A DNA stretch of 64,000 nt from Kalmusia sp. IMI 367209 (Eukaryota; Ascomycota; Dothideomycetes; Pleosporales; Didymosphaeriaceae): positions 1,488,001 through 1,552,000 of the forward strand of contig JAPEUQ010000005.1 of NCBI GenBank assembly GCA_027946365.1. The letters are read 5' to 3'. The translations under genes were made by a program, and so were the position numbers. Below the pieces are notes generated by a model. That model made no database searches and was not told the DNA's origin. It saw nothing but the letters and a program-made list of their open reading frames with translations. This document shows positions 43,899-54,615 of this stretch, piece by piece. The stretch's first letter is position 1. Each line of letters opens with the position of its first letter.

Positions 43899-44981
43899 AT
43901 GGTCCGCGTAGCAGTCACCCAGCAAGAGCCCGTCTACTTCGACCTCGCCGGCGCAGTAGACAAAACTTGCAATCTCATTGCGGAAGCATCAACTGGCGGT
44001 GCTCAATTGATCGCATTTCCTGAAGTATGGATTTGTGGATATCCCATGTGGATATGGTAGGCTCCATCTCGTCTTCCTGTATTGGTGGTTACTGACGCAC
44101 TTAGGAGCCGAGCTCTTGATCCAATCACCGTTTCCAAATACATCAACAACTCTCTCTCTCCTACAATTCACCGGAGATGCAGAGAATCTGTGATTCCGCA
44201 AAAGAAAACAGTATCGCTGTCGTCCTTGGTTTCTCGGAGCGAGACGGAGATACGCTGTACATCAGCCAATGCACAATATCCGCTTCAGGCGACATCTTGA
44301 ATAAAAGGCGAAAACTAAAGCCGTCACATATGGAGAAAACTGTATATGGTGATGGTGACGAGAAGAGTCTGTTCAGTGTAGTTGACATTCAGGGCGTTGG
44401 GAAGACCGGGGCTCTGAGCTGTTTCGAGCATACGCAGCCGTTGTTGAAGTTTCATAACATCGCGCAGGGGGAGAAGATTCACATTGCAGCTTGGCCACCC
44501 CTTAAGCCGTATGAGAATACGATGGAAGAGGTGTTCTCAATGACGGCAGAAGGTTCGTTCACCACTTGAGATAATTGCATGCGCGAGGTTGCGATAGCTG
44601 ACAGTGAAACAGGATGTCAAACGCTTTCTCAAGCCTACGCCATTGAATCTGGTACCTTTGTTTTGCACTGCACTGCAGTTGAGTCTGAAGTGGGGCTAAA
44701 AAGCGATGAACATCTCTCAAGGTACTGTGGCCGTACTTGGCGGTGGAAATTCAGCTGTGTTCGCGCCTGACGGCAGACGTTTGACCCAGCCAATAAAGAG
44801 TGACGAAGAAGGCATCGTATATGCGGACCTACCAATGGAAATGGGAACTGTCAGTAAGCAGATTGTTGATGTAATCGGGCATGGTGCGAAACCAAGTGTG
44901 CTTTGGCTTGGTGTGGATGGGGACCAGAAGGACTCTATGAGAGTTTTGAGGAGCGAAGAAAGTGGGAAGAGAAAGGCTTGA
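43899..44981 (+). CDS. Nitrilase-superfamily carbon-nitrogen hydrolase with two apparent frame breaks
   Basis: Exons 43899..44056, 44105..44552 and 44613..44981; the introns are 48 and 60 nt. The catalytic triad is visible: Glu42 in [10 protein letters not shown], the Lys in [11 protein letters not shown], and the Cys in [16 protein letters not shown]. The block [12 protein letters not shown] is typical of aliphatic nitrilases and cyanide hydratases, which convert nitriles to acids plus ammonia or cyanide to formamide. The frame is interrupted twice. Two extra bases in the run tctctctctcc (44151-44161) separate YINNSLS from the frame carrying [11 protein letters not shown]. One extra base in the A5 run at 44698-44702 separates EVGL(K) from the frame carrying [20 protein letters not shown]. 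Both sides of each break are family-conserved and no intron fits. Either the allele is dead or the assembly has indels here. Confidence 0.8.
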
Positions 44982-45372
44982 AAACGTTTTGCTGATATAG
45001 TGATACATTATGTCATCGTGGACGTATGCGTTGCGCAGTGTAATTCGTGGCTAACGAGAGGACTGCCCGAAGACAATGGTTTAGAGTAGTAGATAGGGTC
45101 ACCTACAAGCACAAGTCAATGGATACGTTTAAAAGTGCATCGAGGATCGGTAATAAATCTTTATATCTTTCGCGGATAGAAAGGTGATGGAATTGGAGGG
45201 AGCGGCTACTGTTGCGGTCGGTTGCATCCACACATCCATAGATGACGCGCGTTCACGTGATCATCAAGACTGACAGTCATGACTAAGCGAATTTTTCTAG
45301 CGGACCTCCGTCTTGCGCGAGAGCATTGTAGCCATCAGCGCGCACCATTGCATTGCGTGCCGCCCTCCTACC
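44982..45372. other. Intergenic
   Basis: 3' region of the nitrilase and promoter of the bL28m gene; nothing else seen. Confidence 0.6.
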
Positions 45373-46770
45373 ATGCCGCCCCGCTGTCTTGCACTGTCCG
45401 GGAGCCTCTCGAAGCCATCTACGCTCGCTCGAAAAGCCCAGTCGTCGCCCCGTACCTTTACTATCTCCTCCGCCCTCTACAAGAACCCGCTCGCACGACG
45501 GCACGGCGGTGACCTCGGCTCGCACCTGCCCAAATTCGTCATCCCGCAAGATGCGCAAATGCCTGAGTATCCGTACGGCCCGAATGAATTGTTCAAGCAG
45601 TCGAATAAGGGCCTCTACGGCGGCAAGATGATCCAGTTTGGCAACAACGTCTCCCATAAAACCGAGACCAAGACCCGCCGCTACTGGAAGCCCAATGTGC
45701 TCTCCAAGAGCCTGTACTCGGTTGCTCTAAAGAAAAGGATCAAGCTACGCATCACGTCCAATGTGCTTAAGACAATCGACCGCGAGGGCGGACTGGACGA
45801 ATACCTGCTGAAGCAGACCGAAGGTCGCGTTAAGGAGCTTGGCCCGCTGGGCTGGGCGCTTAGATGGACGTTGCTGCAGAAGCCATCCGTCATCCGCAGA
45901 ATGCGAAGCGATGCGGCAGCGCTGGGCGTCCCTCAGGAAGAGATCGATCGCCAATGGCCCGAGCCGCCTGAGGTTCCCTCAGTGGCAGTTCATGCTGCTG
46001 AAGAAGCCGCCCAAGCCGCTTTTGAAAAGGAAGTGCTAGCGGAGAAGGACCTCCAGCGTATAATGGGCAAGCTCACAAGGGAGGCTAGCGATGAGTACAG
46101 CTTGGCGCACAAGGTTGCGAACCGCTACGTAATCCGAGGAACCGTCGACACAATTGAACAGGGCATGAAATTGGGTTTCCTAAGAGAACAGAAACGCGCC
46201 GAGTCCCGGGCACTTAATCTTGCCACCTTTAAGACCAAGCTTGAGGCTCAGTACAATAAAGAGTTGAAGACGGACAGTGCCCTCAAGAACGCTATAAGAA
46301 GATACCGCAACGACGTGCAGGGCCAGATAGCAAAGGCTGGTGATTACAAGACGTTCAGAGAAAAGGCCAACCCCGAGGCTGCTGCTAAGTACGCTGCAGC
46401 CGTCGAAGCAGCCGGCGGCGAAGAGGCTTGGAAGGCTGCAAAGAGAGCCCACACCGCCAAAGAGATCAACGAAGCCGAGAATGCCCTTTCCAACAGGAGT
46501 CTACCCGAAGAGGAACGTCTGCGCATCCAGACCGCCTTGCAGAAAGCGCAGGAGGTCATCAACGCTGGCACAAAGGAAGCCTACGTGGATCAATTTGTGG
46601 CTAGATGGGAGGAAAAGAATCAGAATCAGTGGCCATTGAACAGCGTATCTAAAGAGGAGGCCATAGGCGAGTCATGGGAAGAATTCGAGCAGTCTGGTAA
46701 CGTTGGAGCGTGGGACGCATTAGTCCAAGCTAATGCAAAGGAGACGACGAGCTCCCAGCCCCAAGCTTAG
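45373..46770 (+). CDS. Mitochondrial large-subunit ribosomal protein bL28m
   Basis: Intronless, 465 residues from the ATG at 45373 (the open frame extends upstream only through a non-ATG codon). Residues 1-35 are Ser/Arg/Lys-rich without acids (MPPRCLALSGSLSKPSTLAR), a mitochondrial presequence. The L28 core is at about 75-160: LYGGKMIQFGNNVSHK, TKTRRYWKPNV, KKRIKLRITSNVLKTIDREGG. Yeast calls this protein MrpL24. It sits in the mitochondrial large ribosomal subunit. The C-terminal two thirds is an Ala/Glu/Lys-rich helical extension, much longer than bacterial L28 but common in filamentous fungi. Constitutive housekeeping gene; no link to neighbours. Confidence 0.9.
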   Translation: MPPRCLALSGSLSKPSTLARKAQSSPRTFTISSALYKNPLARRHGGDLGSHLPKFVIPQDAQMPEYPYGPNELFKQSNKGLYGGKMIQFGNNVSHKTETKTRRYWKPNVLSKSLYSVALKKRIKLRITSNVLKTIDREGGLDEYLLKQTEGRVKELGPLGWALRWTLLQKPSVIRRMRSDAAALGVPQEEIDRQWPEPPEVPSVAVHAAEEAAQAAFEKEVLAEKDLQRIMGKLTREASDEYSLAHKVANRYVIRGTVDTIEQGMKLGFLREQKRAESRALNLATFKTKLEAQYNKELKTDSALKNAIRRYRNDVQGQIAKAGDYKTFREKANPEAAAKYAAAVEAAGGEEAWKAAKRAHTAKEINEAENALSNRSLPEEERLRIQTALQKAQEVINAGTKEAYVDQFVARWEEKNQNQWPLNSVSKEEAIGESWEEFEQSGNVGAWDALVQANAKETTSSQPQA

Positions 46771-46999
46771 TCGATGTCGTGGAATCTGTAAAAAATACGG
46801 TCTCTTTCATGTAACAACACAGATTTACGAAGTGTAAATACAACTTGTATTGATATCGCTCCTACCCCGAGCTCCCTGAGCTAAAAGAAACTTACCCCTT
46901 TACTGCCTTACTCTGATAGCCTTGGTAGACTAACGTCACCCGGAACAATGATACAGAAGATCAGTCCACAAACGAAGCTTTTCTCAATCAGCCCACCTT

Positions 47000-47728
47000 C
47001 TACCACGGTAATTCCTCCCCATTCCTATGCCACCACTTCCCGCTATCCCCGGCTCCCTTCTCCTTAACACCCCCACAATTCCCCGCCGCAACACCCGGTT
47101 CCACCGCCCCTTTCAACTCCTCAAAACCCGATGTCATTCCCGTCCGCACAATCCCTGGGTGCAACAACACCACTACAACTCCCCTCTCCCTCAAATCGAC
47201 CGCCAGACTCTTGAACACCGCATTCACGGCCGCCTTACTCGCGCGATACGCGTATTGCCCACCAGAGGAGTTATCAGCGATAGAGCCCATTCGACTAGAC
47301 ATGACAGCCACTTTTGGCTGAGAGGAGAAAAGGATGTTAGGTAAGAGGGCCTGCGTGAGGAGCAGCGGACCGAAAGTGTTTACCGCAAAAGTTTTCTGGA
47401 GATCGGGTAAGGTTACGGTGTCAAGGGTGTCGTTCAAGGACATGACGCCTGCAATGTTGAGAAGGAGGTCGACGGGTTGGTCTGCAAGGGCTTCTTTGAA
47501 CTGCGAGATGGAGGAAGGAGAAGTCACGTCCAGTTGGTGGGCTTCGCATCCGAGAGATTTTATGGGAGAGTCGAGGGTTTTATCAGCTGCGATGACGGTG
47601 TAGCCCTGGGAGAAGCGTTAGTATGGTTGTGTGGATGAGAGTGAGGGAAGGGAGACCTCATTGAGGAGGAGGCTGGCAAAAGCATGGCCGATGCCGGAAT
47701 TTGCACCTGTCACTACTGCCGTGGGCAT
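47000..47728 (-). CDS. Short-chain dehydrogenase/reductase (SDR)
   Basis: Two minus-strand exons, 47728..47657 and 47605..47000, with a 51-nt intron (GTCTCC donor, CCCAG acceptor), give 225 residues. A Rossmann fold opens at the N terminus with TGANSGIG (about 7-14); NIAG follows at about 75 and the catalytic YxxxK as YRASK (Tyr144, Lys148). The Asp/Lys pattern after the second strand (AADKTLD) does not settle NADH versus NADPH. The C terminus GKWWHRNGEELPW is a recognisable ending of a fungal SDR subgroup of the C-factor/sniffer-like type. Substrate unknown. Transcribed convergently with the ribosomal-protein gene, with 229 bp between stops. Confidence 0.87.
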
Positions 47729-48268
47729 CTTGGTCTTATTCACTGCTATTTTTATGCGACTGGATGTCGGAATCTGTGGACTTGTTATTATACATGAGGA
47801 TAGAATGTTGATATGTAAGCAAATGTACGTATGACGTCTTCCTAGAGCACGACATGCGACTGCCCAACATGGAAAGACTCAGTATCGGAAGGATAACGTG
47901 CCTATTTTGATTTCACTTATCTTGCTACGAACCAGATTATCAATCCCTTGAGTGATATCTTGCACGAAAGCATCGTTGGACGGTTCCATGTGTCATGTGA
48001 TCAATAGATACTCGATGAAGGCCAGATAACCACGGCTGCTTCAACATGAGTATTACAGTCATAGGAAGATGGGACCATAAGACTATCTTTGCAGAATTGT
48101 ACTCTTGACTTTCGATATTGTGACAAAGACAGTCTTTGAGGCTAAGCAAAAGTACCCTGTATACAAACGATTGCTGCAATCTACTCAGAAAACCTATAAA
48201 CCTCAATTGTTTCTTAAATTTACACCTAGAAAGATCCTTCTGCTTATACAATTTATTTCCTAGTCCGT
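47729..48268. other. Intergenic
   Basis: SDR promoter and GH30 3' region; no gene seen. Confidence 0.6.
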
Positions 48269-49845
48269 TCAAGCCGCCGTCGCGTTCCCTGCCGCCGCGC
48301 TAACCAGGAAGCTAATCATGCCTCTGCCAGGCACGCTCGCGCTCGCCGTCCCATCACTACCCACAGTGACAGGTGTGTCGCTCATATCGTGCGTATTGTC
48401 GGTGTACCACGCCTTAAAAGTCGGATTGGCTAGCGTACTTCCCGTAAGACTGATGGCTACCGTCTGCGCGCCTGTTCCGCTGTTGATGATCTGCATCACC
48501 GGCCGTAATCAGCATATGTCCGATATAATACGATCAAAGGAGTAGTCGAACTCACCACAACAGCAATGCTCCCATCCTTATTCAGGAACCCTGCGCTCTT
48601 TAAATTGCTACCGCCAGATGCACCAACACGCACAGCTTCAGGCCTAACGACGCGCCACTGCGCGAACGCCCACAGCCTCTTCGAAACCTGATACGTTTGC
48701 CCATCGACCAGAATGAGCTTCTCGTTGTTATTGTTGTTAGTCGCGCGGTCCTGCACGCCCTCCCAGAAGATGTACGCGCTGAGATTCGAATTCACGATCC
48801 CATTGAACACCGTATTCGCCCAGGTGTAGCCATCCCCGCTTCCGCCAGACGAGTACCATGCGGTGCTCCACCCGCCGTTCAAATCGCTGTATTCAGTCTG
48901 CCAGACCTTGGCCTTGGTGTTCATGACGCCGGAGATGCGGCTAGTGTACTCGTGACTGGTCATCGCGTAAATCAGGGGGGTCGCGCCCGCAGAGTTGATC
49001 TGCGAGGCGTGTTGGCTAGCGATGCTCCATCCGGTGGCTTCACAGCAGTTTATGCCGACCGATGTTAGGTTCGCCTTGTCGAGCGTGGGACGCAGAACCT
49101 TGATGAATTCGGCGGCTTGGGTGCCCGAGGATTGCATCGAGGCGTAGGAGGTGGACATATCCGGTTCATTGAGAAAGCCAACGTGGGTAATGGTGACGCC
49201 GTTCTCACCGTACAGTTGGATATTCTTGACTAGGTAGTTAGCGTAGGCCTGTTTCCAGTCGCCGGATTTGCAGTTTGTGCCTGAGACCTGTCGGAGCGTG
49301 TGTTAGTAGTGTGAATCCGCTGATCGATGAATTAAGGCAATGTGGGAGCTTACACCGCAGAGTTGTCCCCCGTTCGCATCATTTCCATTCGTTTTCATAC
49401 ATCCCGGGGCACTCCACGCATTCGCATAGAATGTCCTAACTCCATACCCCCACGCCTTCTGACTCAACCACAACTGCCCACTATCCTTTCCATCCCACTT
49501 ATAGTCTGGTGTGCCATCGGATGTGCTTGGACAATTCGGGAGGATTGTGTTCATCCAGTCGCTCTGGCTAGTTTTGGAGCTACCGATACCATTGCGCACA
49601 ATGGAGAAGCCTGCGCCCGTAGTAGTATTAAAAAGGAGGTTGAGGACCTCGGATTGCTTAGGCTCCTTGAGGTTGACGACGAGATTGGCGCGTTGGAAGG
49701 CGGCGCTGAAGCCGAAGCCGTCGATAGTCTGGTACGTTTTTGTGAGGTCGATTGTTACCTTTTGGGTGGATTGACGGGGTTCGATGTTTGGTGCCGCAAG
49801 GACCAAGGACGTGGTCACGAGAGCAACGAGGTGAGTGAGATGCAT
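48269..49845 (-). CDS. Glycoside hydrolase family 30 secreted enzyme
   Basis: Three minus-strand exons, 49845..49354, 49287..48556 and 48490..48269, give 481 residues. Intron donors are GTAAGC and GTGAGT and both joins are phase 0. A signal peptide (MHLTHLVALVTTSLVLA) is followed by the GH30 barrel: TYQTIDGFGFSAAFQRAN at the start, LLFNTTTGAGFSIVRNGIGS, the acid/base in VGFLNEPD (Glu205) and the nucleophile in KVWQTEYSDLNGGW (Glu296). A beta-sandwich side domain closes the protein from about 400. Similar fungal proteins act on glucuronoxylan or beta-1,6-galactan; the DGFGFS and RNGIGS motifs do not by themselves decide which. Secreted, plant-wall directed. Confidence 0.9.
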
Positions 49846-50748
49846 TTCGACTCGGCTGTAACGTTCCTACAACAACTGAAAACACGAATCGGAGCTACAC
49901 GATCAAGATCAAGGCTACTATGCTCAGGTATAAAAAGAATGCCATTGTGGGGCCAAACAATTCCATTTTGTAAGTGTGGCGAACGCTCACGAAGCCTGAG
50001 TGGCTCATGTTGTTCGTGATCATGTCCTAAAGCGACATGCGAAGACTTGTAAAGTGCAATCGGTATTTGATGAAAGCCGAATGGAACAACACTACTCTGG
50101 ATATATCATTATCGAATGAGTAAAAGGCAGGAAGAGGTGCCAAGATAGGTTACCCCACAGTTCCTTTGCACCGGGCGTGCAGTGCATAGGTCGAAGATAC
50201 CCTTTTAGCCTAAGGAGAATCTAGGGGCATTGAGGCGAAACGAACCTCCATCATGTGGCGCTGTGTAAGTGGGACTGCAAGCCAGAAATAGAAGTCACGC
50301 AGTTCTGGACTTCCTGGTTTTGTGGAGTCGTCTGATAAGTCCACACGAAACATGACACCACGACCGCTAGGAGGGCAAGGCAAGACCAAGTCTTTGAACA
50401 AGTCGAAAGTGAAAGATATCCAGTGTAGAAAAAACAGGGCAAGTGAGAAAACTCAAACGTATCTACTAAGAGTAGATGCAGAATGAAAGACAAAAGTAGT
50501 ACTTAGCTTTTCTGGGAAGCCTACAATACTGGATGCGATTAAAATTTGCTGCTCATTCAAATAATTCTAGGAATTAGTGACATCATCAAGGACATACCGT
50601 CACCAAAGCGGGCTTGGATCTAGTCTGAGAAGCCATGTTTTATTAATAACAGATCTGTCTGTGTGTGCTCAGAAGTCACTAACCTTAGAAACCCGATCAC
50701 AACCTATGCCACAATATTCAAGAGAAGCCACGCATTCCGACCGACTCA
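49846..50748. other. Intergenic
   Basis: GH30 promoter and SART1 3' region. Two or three short frames with no support. Confidence 0.6.
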
Positions 50749-52770
50749 TCACTGGAGACGAACGCCTGCGAATTTGTTCTTCTTGGCTTGCTGGTCCTGA
50801 GCGTTGCTGAGACCACCAGCCCTTGCGTCCAAAGAATTCTCTGCAAGCTTTCTCTTTTCGCCAGCAATTTTATCAAGATGCTTCTTCGTCTTTGTATTCC
50901 CGCTGCCCTTGCCGTGGAACTGATGACTGAGCAACTTGAAGGCCTCCTTCTCATTCAGCTGTCGGCCGTGTTCATCAGTATGAGTGAGTTCGAAGGTCGG
51001 TTTGTACTCCTTGTTAAAGACATCCGCTAGTTTACGGCTTTCCTCTTTGTCTGCTTGTACGTTGTTCTGTCGTGCCCATTCTTCACGCTCACGGGCCGAC
51101 ATGTTTTGCCATCTGGCAGAATTGCGCTCGCGTTCACGCTTTTCCTTGCGATATCGCTCAGCCTCTTCCTCGGCCCTCTGTTTGTCGGCCAAGAATTTCT
51201 GGCGGTTGCGGTATAATGCATTTTGATCGCCGTTCTCTGACGAGGAAACAACTCCACGCTGCTTAAGAAGCGCCAAAGTGGCACCAACACCTTGGCTAAC
51301 CAGCTTCTCGTCATCGAGACCAGTGAGTGTGATGTCAGCCGAGTTAGCTTGCGCATCGTTACGTTCGTCGGCTTCAGCTGCTTCGGCATAAGATTGAGCC
51401 ATGTCAACGTCGCCCTCGTCATCTATGTCGACAGCTGGAGACTGGAGCCCGTCAACAACCTGACTACTCTTCCGTCGCTGGCGTCTTTGAGCCTCTTCTG
51501 CGTCATCTAAAACATTGGCACCCAAATTGTGAACAAATTCAGTCGTTTCATCGATGACAAGAGCACCTGCGTCCTCTTCAACCAGCTCAGTTGAATCCAT
51601 GATGTCAGGTGTACCCGGTATAGAAGTATCCTCCTCGCGAAGTTGTCTGGCCAGGTCCTCTGGACGCATTTTTTTCCGTTTCTTCAATGCTTGTCGGCGC
51701 TGGGCAGCGAGCTGCGCTTGAAGGTCGTCGTCATCTATGAAGGATTCGTCGAAGAGGTTTTTCTTCGCCTTCTTCGGAGCTACTTTGGTCTCAGACTCAT
51801 CCAACTCCATCTCATCAGCAGGGTCTTCCGCTGGTATGGCGAACATTTCTTCGTCGTCTTCGATCCGCTTTCTCTTGGAAGACTTGGACTTCTTTTTCTT
51901 AGGCTTTTTCATCTTCACTTCCGAAATGTCCATGTAGTCGTTTGCAGGCTTATCGTCTTGGAGGATATCGAGACTAATAGCGACTCGCTTTGGTTTTGCT
52001 GCACCTGTAGCTTCGGCTTTGACCTCTTCTACAGTCCTGCCTTGACCATCGAGCGTGAACGCATTTCGTTTCTTGCCGTCGATCTCTTCGTCGTATTGAG
52101 CTAAGATGGATTTCTGGCCGGTTTCGTCGTTCGGGTCGTAGGCGCGTTTCCGCTTCTTAGAATCGATCTTCTCCTGTAGACGCTCTTTCTCTTTCAAGGC
52201 AACAGCCTCCAGCTCGTCTTCTTTATCTTCCGCGTCGACAGCAGTATCTTTGAGCACCAGGACCTGGTCTTCGCCGTCCTCGAACTGGTCGACCTCGTGT
52301 CCAACCCTGACGCCCGCTAGATCGGCTTCGGTATACTGCAGTGCTTCCCTCGCTTGTCGCTCGCGCTCTTCTAGCTCCTTCTGCATCTGCTCAGCCTTGG
52401 CGATCTTTTTCTGACGCTTCTTGGAGCCCTTGAGCCAGGCCATGTCGTCCTCCTCCTCGGCCGCGTCGGCGAGGCCTTTGCCTTCGAGCTTTGCGAAACG
52501 CGCTGCCTTCTCTCGCTCCTTCTTGATGGCCGCCAATCGCTCTTCGCGCTTCTTCTTTGCCGCCTCTTCATCCTTCAACTTCTTGTAATTGTCGTATGCG
52601 GCCGCCTGGCGCGTTTCGATGGTGCTTGCGGGGTCTTCATCGGAGTCGCCGCCATCCTGTGCCTGCTTGAAGGTCGGTCCCGAGGGCGCTACCGCACCGG
52701 GTACAGGCAGCGGTGCCAGTCCCATGGACAGGCGGATCTTGTTCGCCTCTTCGATAGATAGGTCCGCCAT
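50749..52770 (-). CDS. SART1/Snu66 family U4/U6.U5 tri-snRNP component
   Basis: Intronless, 673 residues from Met at 52770 (MADLSIEEANKIRLSMGL, the typical SART1 opening; an in-frame upstream Met at 52866 would add atypical residues). The protein is a long, charged, helical chain: KKKREERLAAIKKEREKAAR, an acidic stretch, KSKSSKRKRIEDDEE, and a conserved C-terminal block near FELTHTDEHGRQLNEKEAFK and LSHQFHGKGSGN, ending NKFAGVRLQ. This C-terminal region is the signature of SART1/Snu66. Its known role is in tri-snRNP assembly and spliceosome activation in the nucleus. Conserved housekeeping function, not linked to neighbours. Confidence 0.92.
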   Translation of the reverse strand: MADLSIEEANKIRLSMGLAPLPVPGAVAPSGPTFKQAQDGGDSDEDPASTIETRQAAAYDNYKKLKDEEAAKKKREERLAAIKKEREKAARFAKLEGKGLADAAEEEDDMAWLKGSKKRQKKIAKAEQMQKELEERERQAREALQYTEADLAGVRVGHEVDQFEDGEDQVLVLKDTAVDAEDKEDELEAVALKEKERLQEKIDSKKRKRAYDPNDETGQKSILAQYDEEIDGKKRNAFTLDGQGRTVEEVKAEATGAAKPKRVAISLDILQDDKPANDYMDISEVKMKKPKKKKSKSSKRKRIEDDEEMFAIPAEDPADEMELDESETKVAPKKAKKNLFDESFIDDDDLQAQLAAQRRQALKKRKKMRPEDLARQLREEDTSIPGTPDIMDSTELVEEDAGALVIDETTEFVHNLGANVLDDAEEAQRRQRRKSSQVVDGLQSPAVDIDDEGDVDMAQSYAEAAEADERNDAQANSADITLTGLDDEKLVSQGVGATLALLKQRGVVSSSENGDQNALYRNRQKFLADKQRAEEEAERYRKEKRERERNSARWQNMSAREREEWARQNNVQADKEESRKLADVFNKEYKPTFELTHTDEHGRQLNEKEAFKLLSHQFHGKGSGNTKTKKHLDKIAGEKRKLAENSLDARAGGLSNAQDQQAKKNKFAGVRLQ

Positions 52771-53411
52771 GGCGAGGGGTGAAGGCAAGGTGGTAGTCGC
52801 GAGCGCGATAGCGTTACTGCAAAGTAGCGCGGTCGTGGCAGAAGGGCGGTCGATTAGATGATGCAATTCACTTGCAGGTGTGAGGTCAAAGCCGCGTGTT
52901 GGCTGATGAATGGGAAGGGTTGCGCGATGCGCATACTAAAAGCGCACTGGGTCACTGGCGACAGGCACCTCCGAGCCGCATCTCTAGGCTTACTAACTAG
53001 CGCGCCAAGATTTCGCGACAAAATAAATAAAATCCATCGCATGCACAACCTTCTTTCTACTCAACGACCTGTGCCAGCGTTCCCGTCCACCTCTGGGTGT
53101 GTTCGGTCGACGCGCTGGCAGTTCGTCCGCCATATGGAGCCATCAAATATCATGATGTCAATTTCCGGCCGACAGGTCTGAGAGTGAGTCGGCAGTTGTT
53201 GGAAGCCTGAGTTCGCCGCAAGGTTTGAGCTCGGTGGAAGGCGCTGCCAGGTCGACTGATTCCTACTCCCTTATGCTAGGCCGTCGGCCATTGATGCTTG
53301 GGAAAAACCCAGTTGCCTACATCCTTTCCTGTAACGGCTACTATGTGATCTTCCGCGGCCTACTTCCAAATGTCAGGCCTGCTGCCTACCGGCTGCTCTA
53401 TAGCGGCTGCT
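52771..53411. other. Intergenic
   Basis: SART1 promoter and Pth2 3' region; the plus-strand frames are not supported. Confidence 0.55.
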
Positions 53412-54039
53412 CTACAGCAACTTCAAGTTACCCGTCACTTGGTCTATGACTCCCTTCGGTGCGGGCCCGATGCCCAGTACTGTCGCGCTGCCGCTCGCAA
53501 TCTGCGTCCGTCCTGCATCATGTATGATTTGTGCCACCAGCCCCAAGCTCAGAGCCTGCGCCTGCAGCACCTCGAGCTCCTCTTCGCTTTTGACCTGCAA
53601 GGCTACCTTCATTTGTCCGCTTCGCTCCCACCGTCTGAGAATCGCTGAGTTTGGTGACCGCCGAAGGAACTGCTTGTAACACGCAAGCGTCGCATGGCCG
53701 CATTGAGCACCGATTTTGCCTATGTATGGTCAGTCTACTACCTTTTATAGTGACGGCATCGTGGAACTCGCCTTTCGTCATCCCAAGATCCGTCCGCACG
53801 ACAAGCACGAGCTTGCACTCTTCGCTGTGTCCAGGAAATTCGCTCGGCGCACTGTCATCTTCGTCGCTGGACTCGTCTGACTCGTCTGCTTTTTCTTTAC
53901 GCTCTTGAGGAACTGAGACCGGGCTACCACCAAACAGGCCGAGTGATTTGGCCTGTCCGATCAGGTATCCTGTCACACCTCCGATGATGGCGCAGGCAAT
54001 AGCGATATTAGCCGTGGAAGGCTGCGCGGTGTCCGGCAT
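53412..54039 (-). CDS. PTH2: Peptidyl-tRNA hydrolase 2 with GC-AG intron
   Basis: Two minus-strand exons, 54039..53772 and 53719..53412, give 191 residues. An N-terminal membrane anchor (NIAIACAIIGGVTGYLIGQA) and an acidic linker precede the Pth2 fold: CKLVLVVRTDLGMTKG, then KIGAQCGHATLACYKQFL (the conserved K..QC.HA catalytic block), and the C-terminal APKGVIDQVTGNLKLL. The enzyme recycles peptidyl-tRNAs and, in yeast, is tied to the mitochondrial outer surface and the proteasome; the anchor fits that. The intron is 52 nt with donor AG|GCGAGT instead of GT, branch ACTGAC and acceptor ATAG. Only this splice joins GMTKG to KIGAQ, so a GC-AG intron is very likely. Confidence 0.9.
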
Positions 54040-54615
54040 GATATATCGTGTAAGGCGTGGCTTGAAGCGGTGGTGAGCCTGAGAGAGCGTCTGCTAGGGG
54101 CTGTTCTAAAGGGTCGAACTTTTGCTAAGTACGTGGGGTGAACGCGATGCCCGCGATAGTGGACGTGATCTCGCTAGCACGGACCATGACGCGTCGAAAT
54201 GGACGTCATCCGGAGCCTCCTCTCACTCATCACCACACCGTGTTATGTCTCAGAAATGCTATCGATCTCTAAATGGACAGATCAGAGCAATCAAATCATC
54301 ATGGTTCCATTTCACTCATGTTTAGTCATGACCACACCAGATAGTCAGCACAGAACACTGTAGTAGAGAGATCAGTCTCTTCGTAACTACCGCATGCATA
54401 TCTCCCTAATTCTCTCAAATCTCGTTTCATTGTTCATCCAAGTCTTCAATACCACAAAACACAGCATCATATGATGCCCGAAGAGCTTGATCATTGCTCC
54501 AGCGCCATTCTAGAAGAAAGTAAATGCAACAGAGTGTTTGACCTATTCTAAGCATAAATGAAAGACATGCGTAACGCGAGTCAAACAAATAAACTTAGCA
54601 TCCAACCCTCCGAGT
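54040..54615. other. Intergenic
   Basis: Pth2 promoter and 3' region of the JmjC-like gene; no gene seen. Confidence 0.6.
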
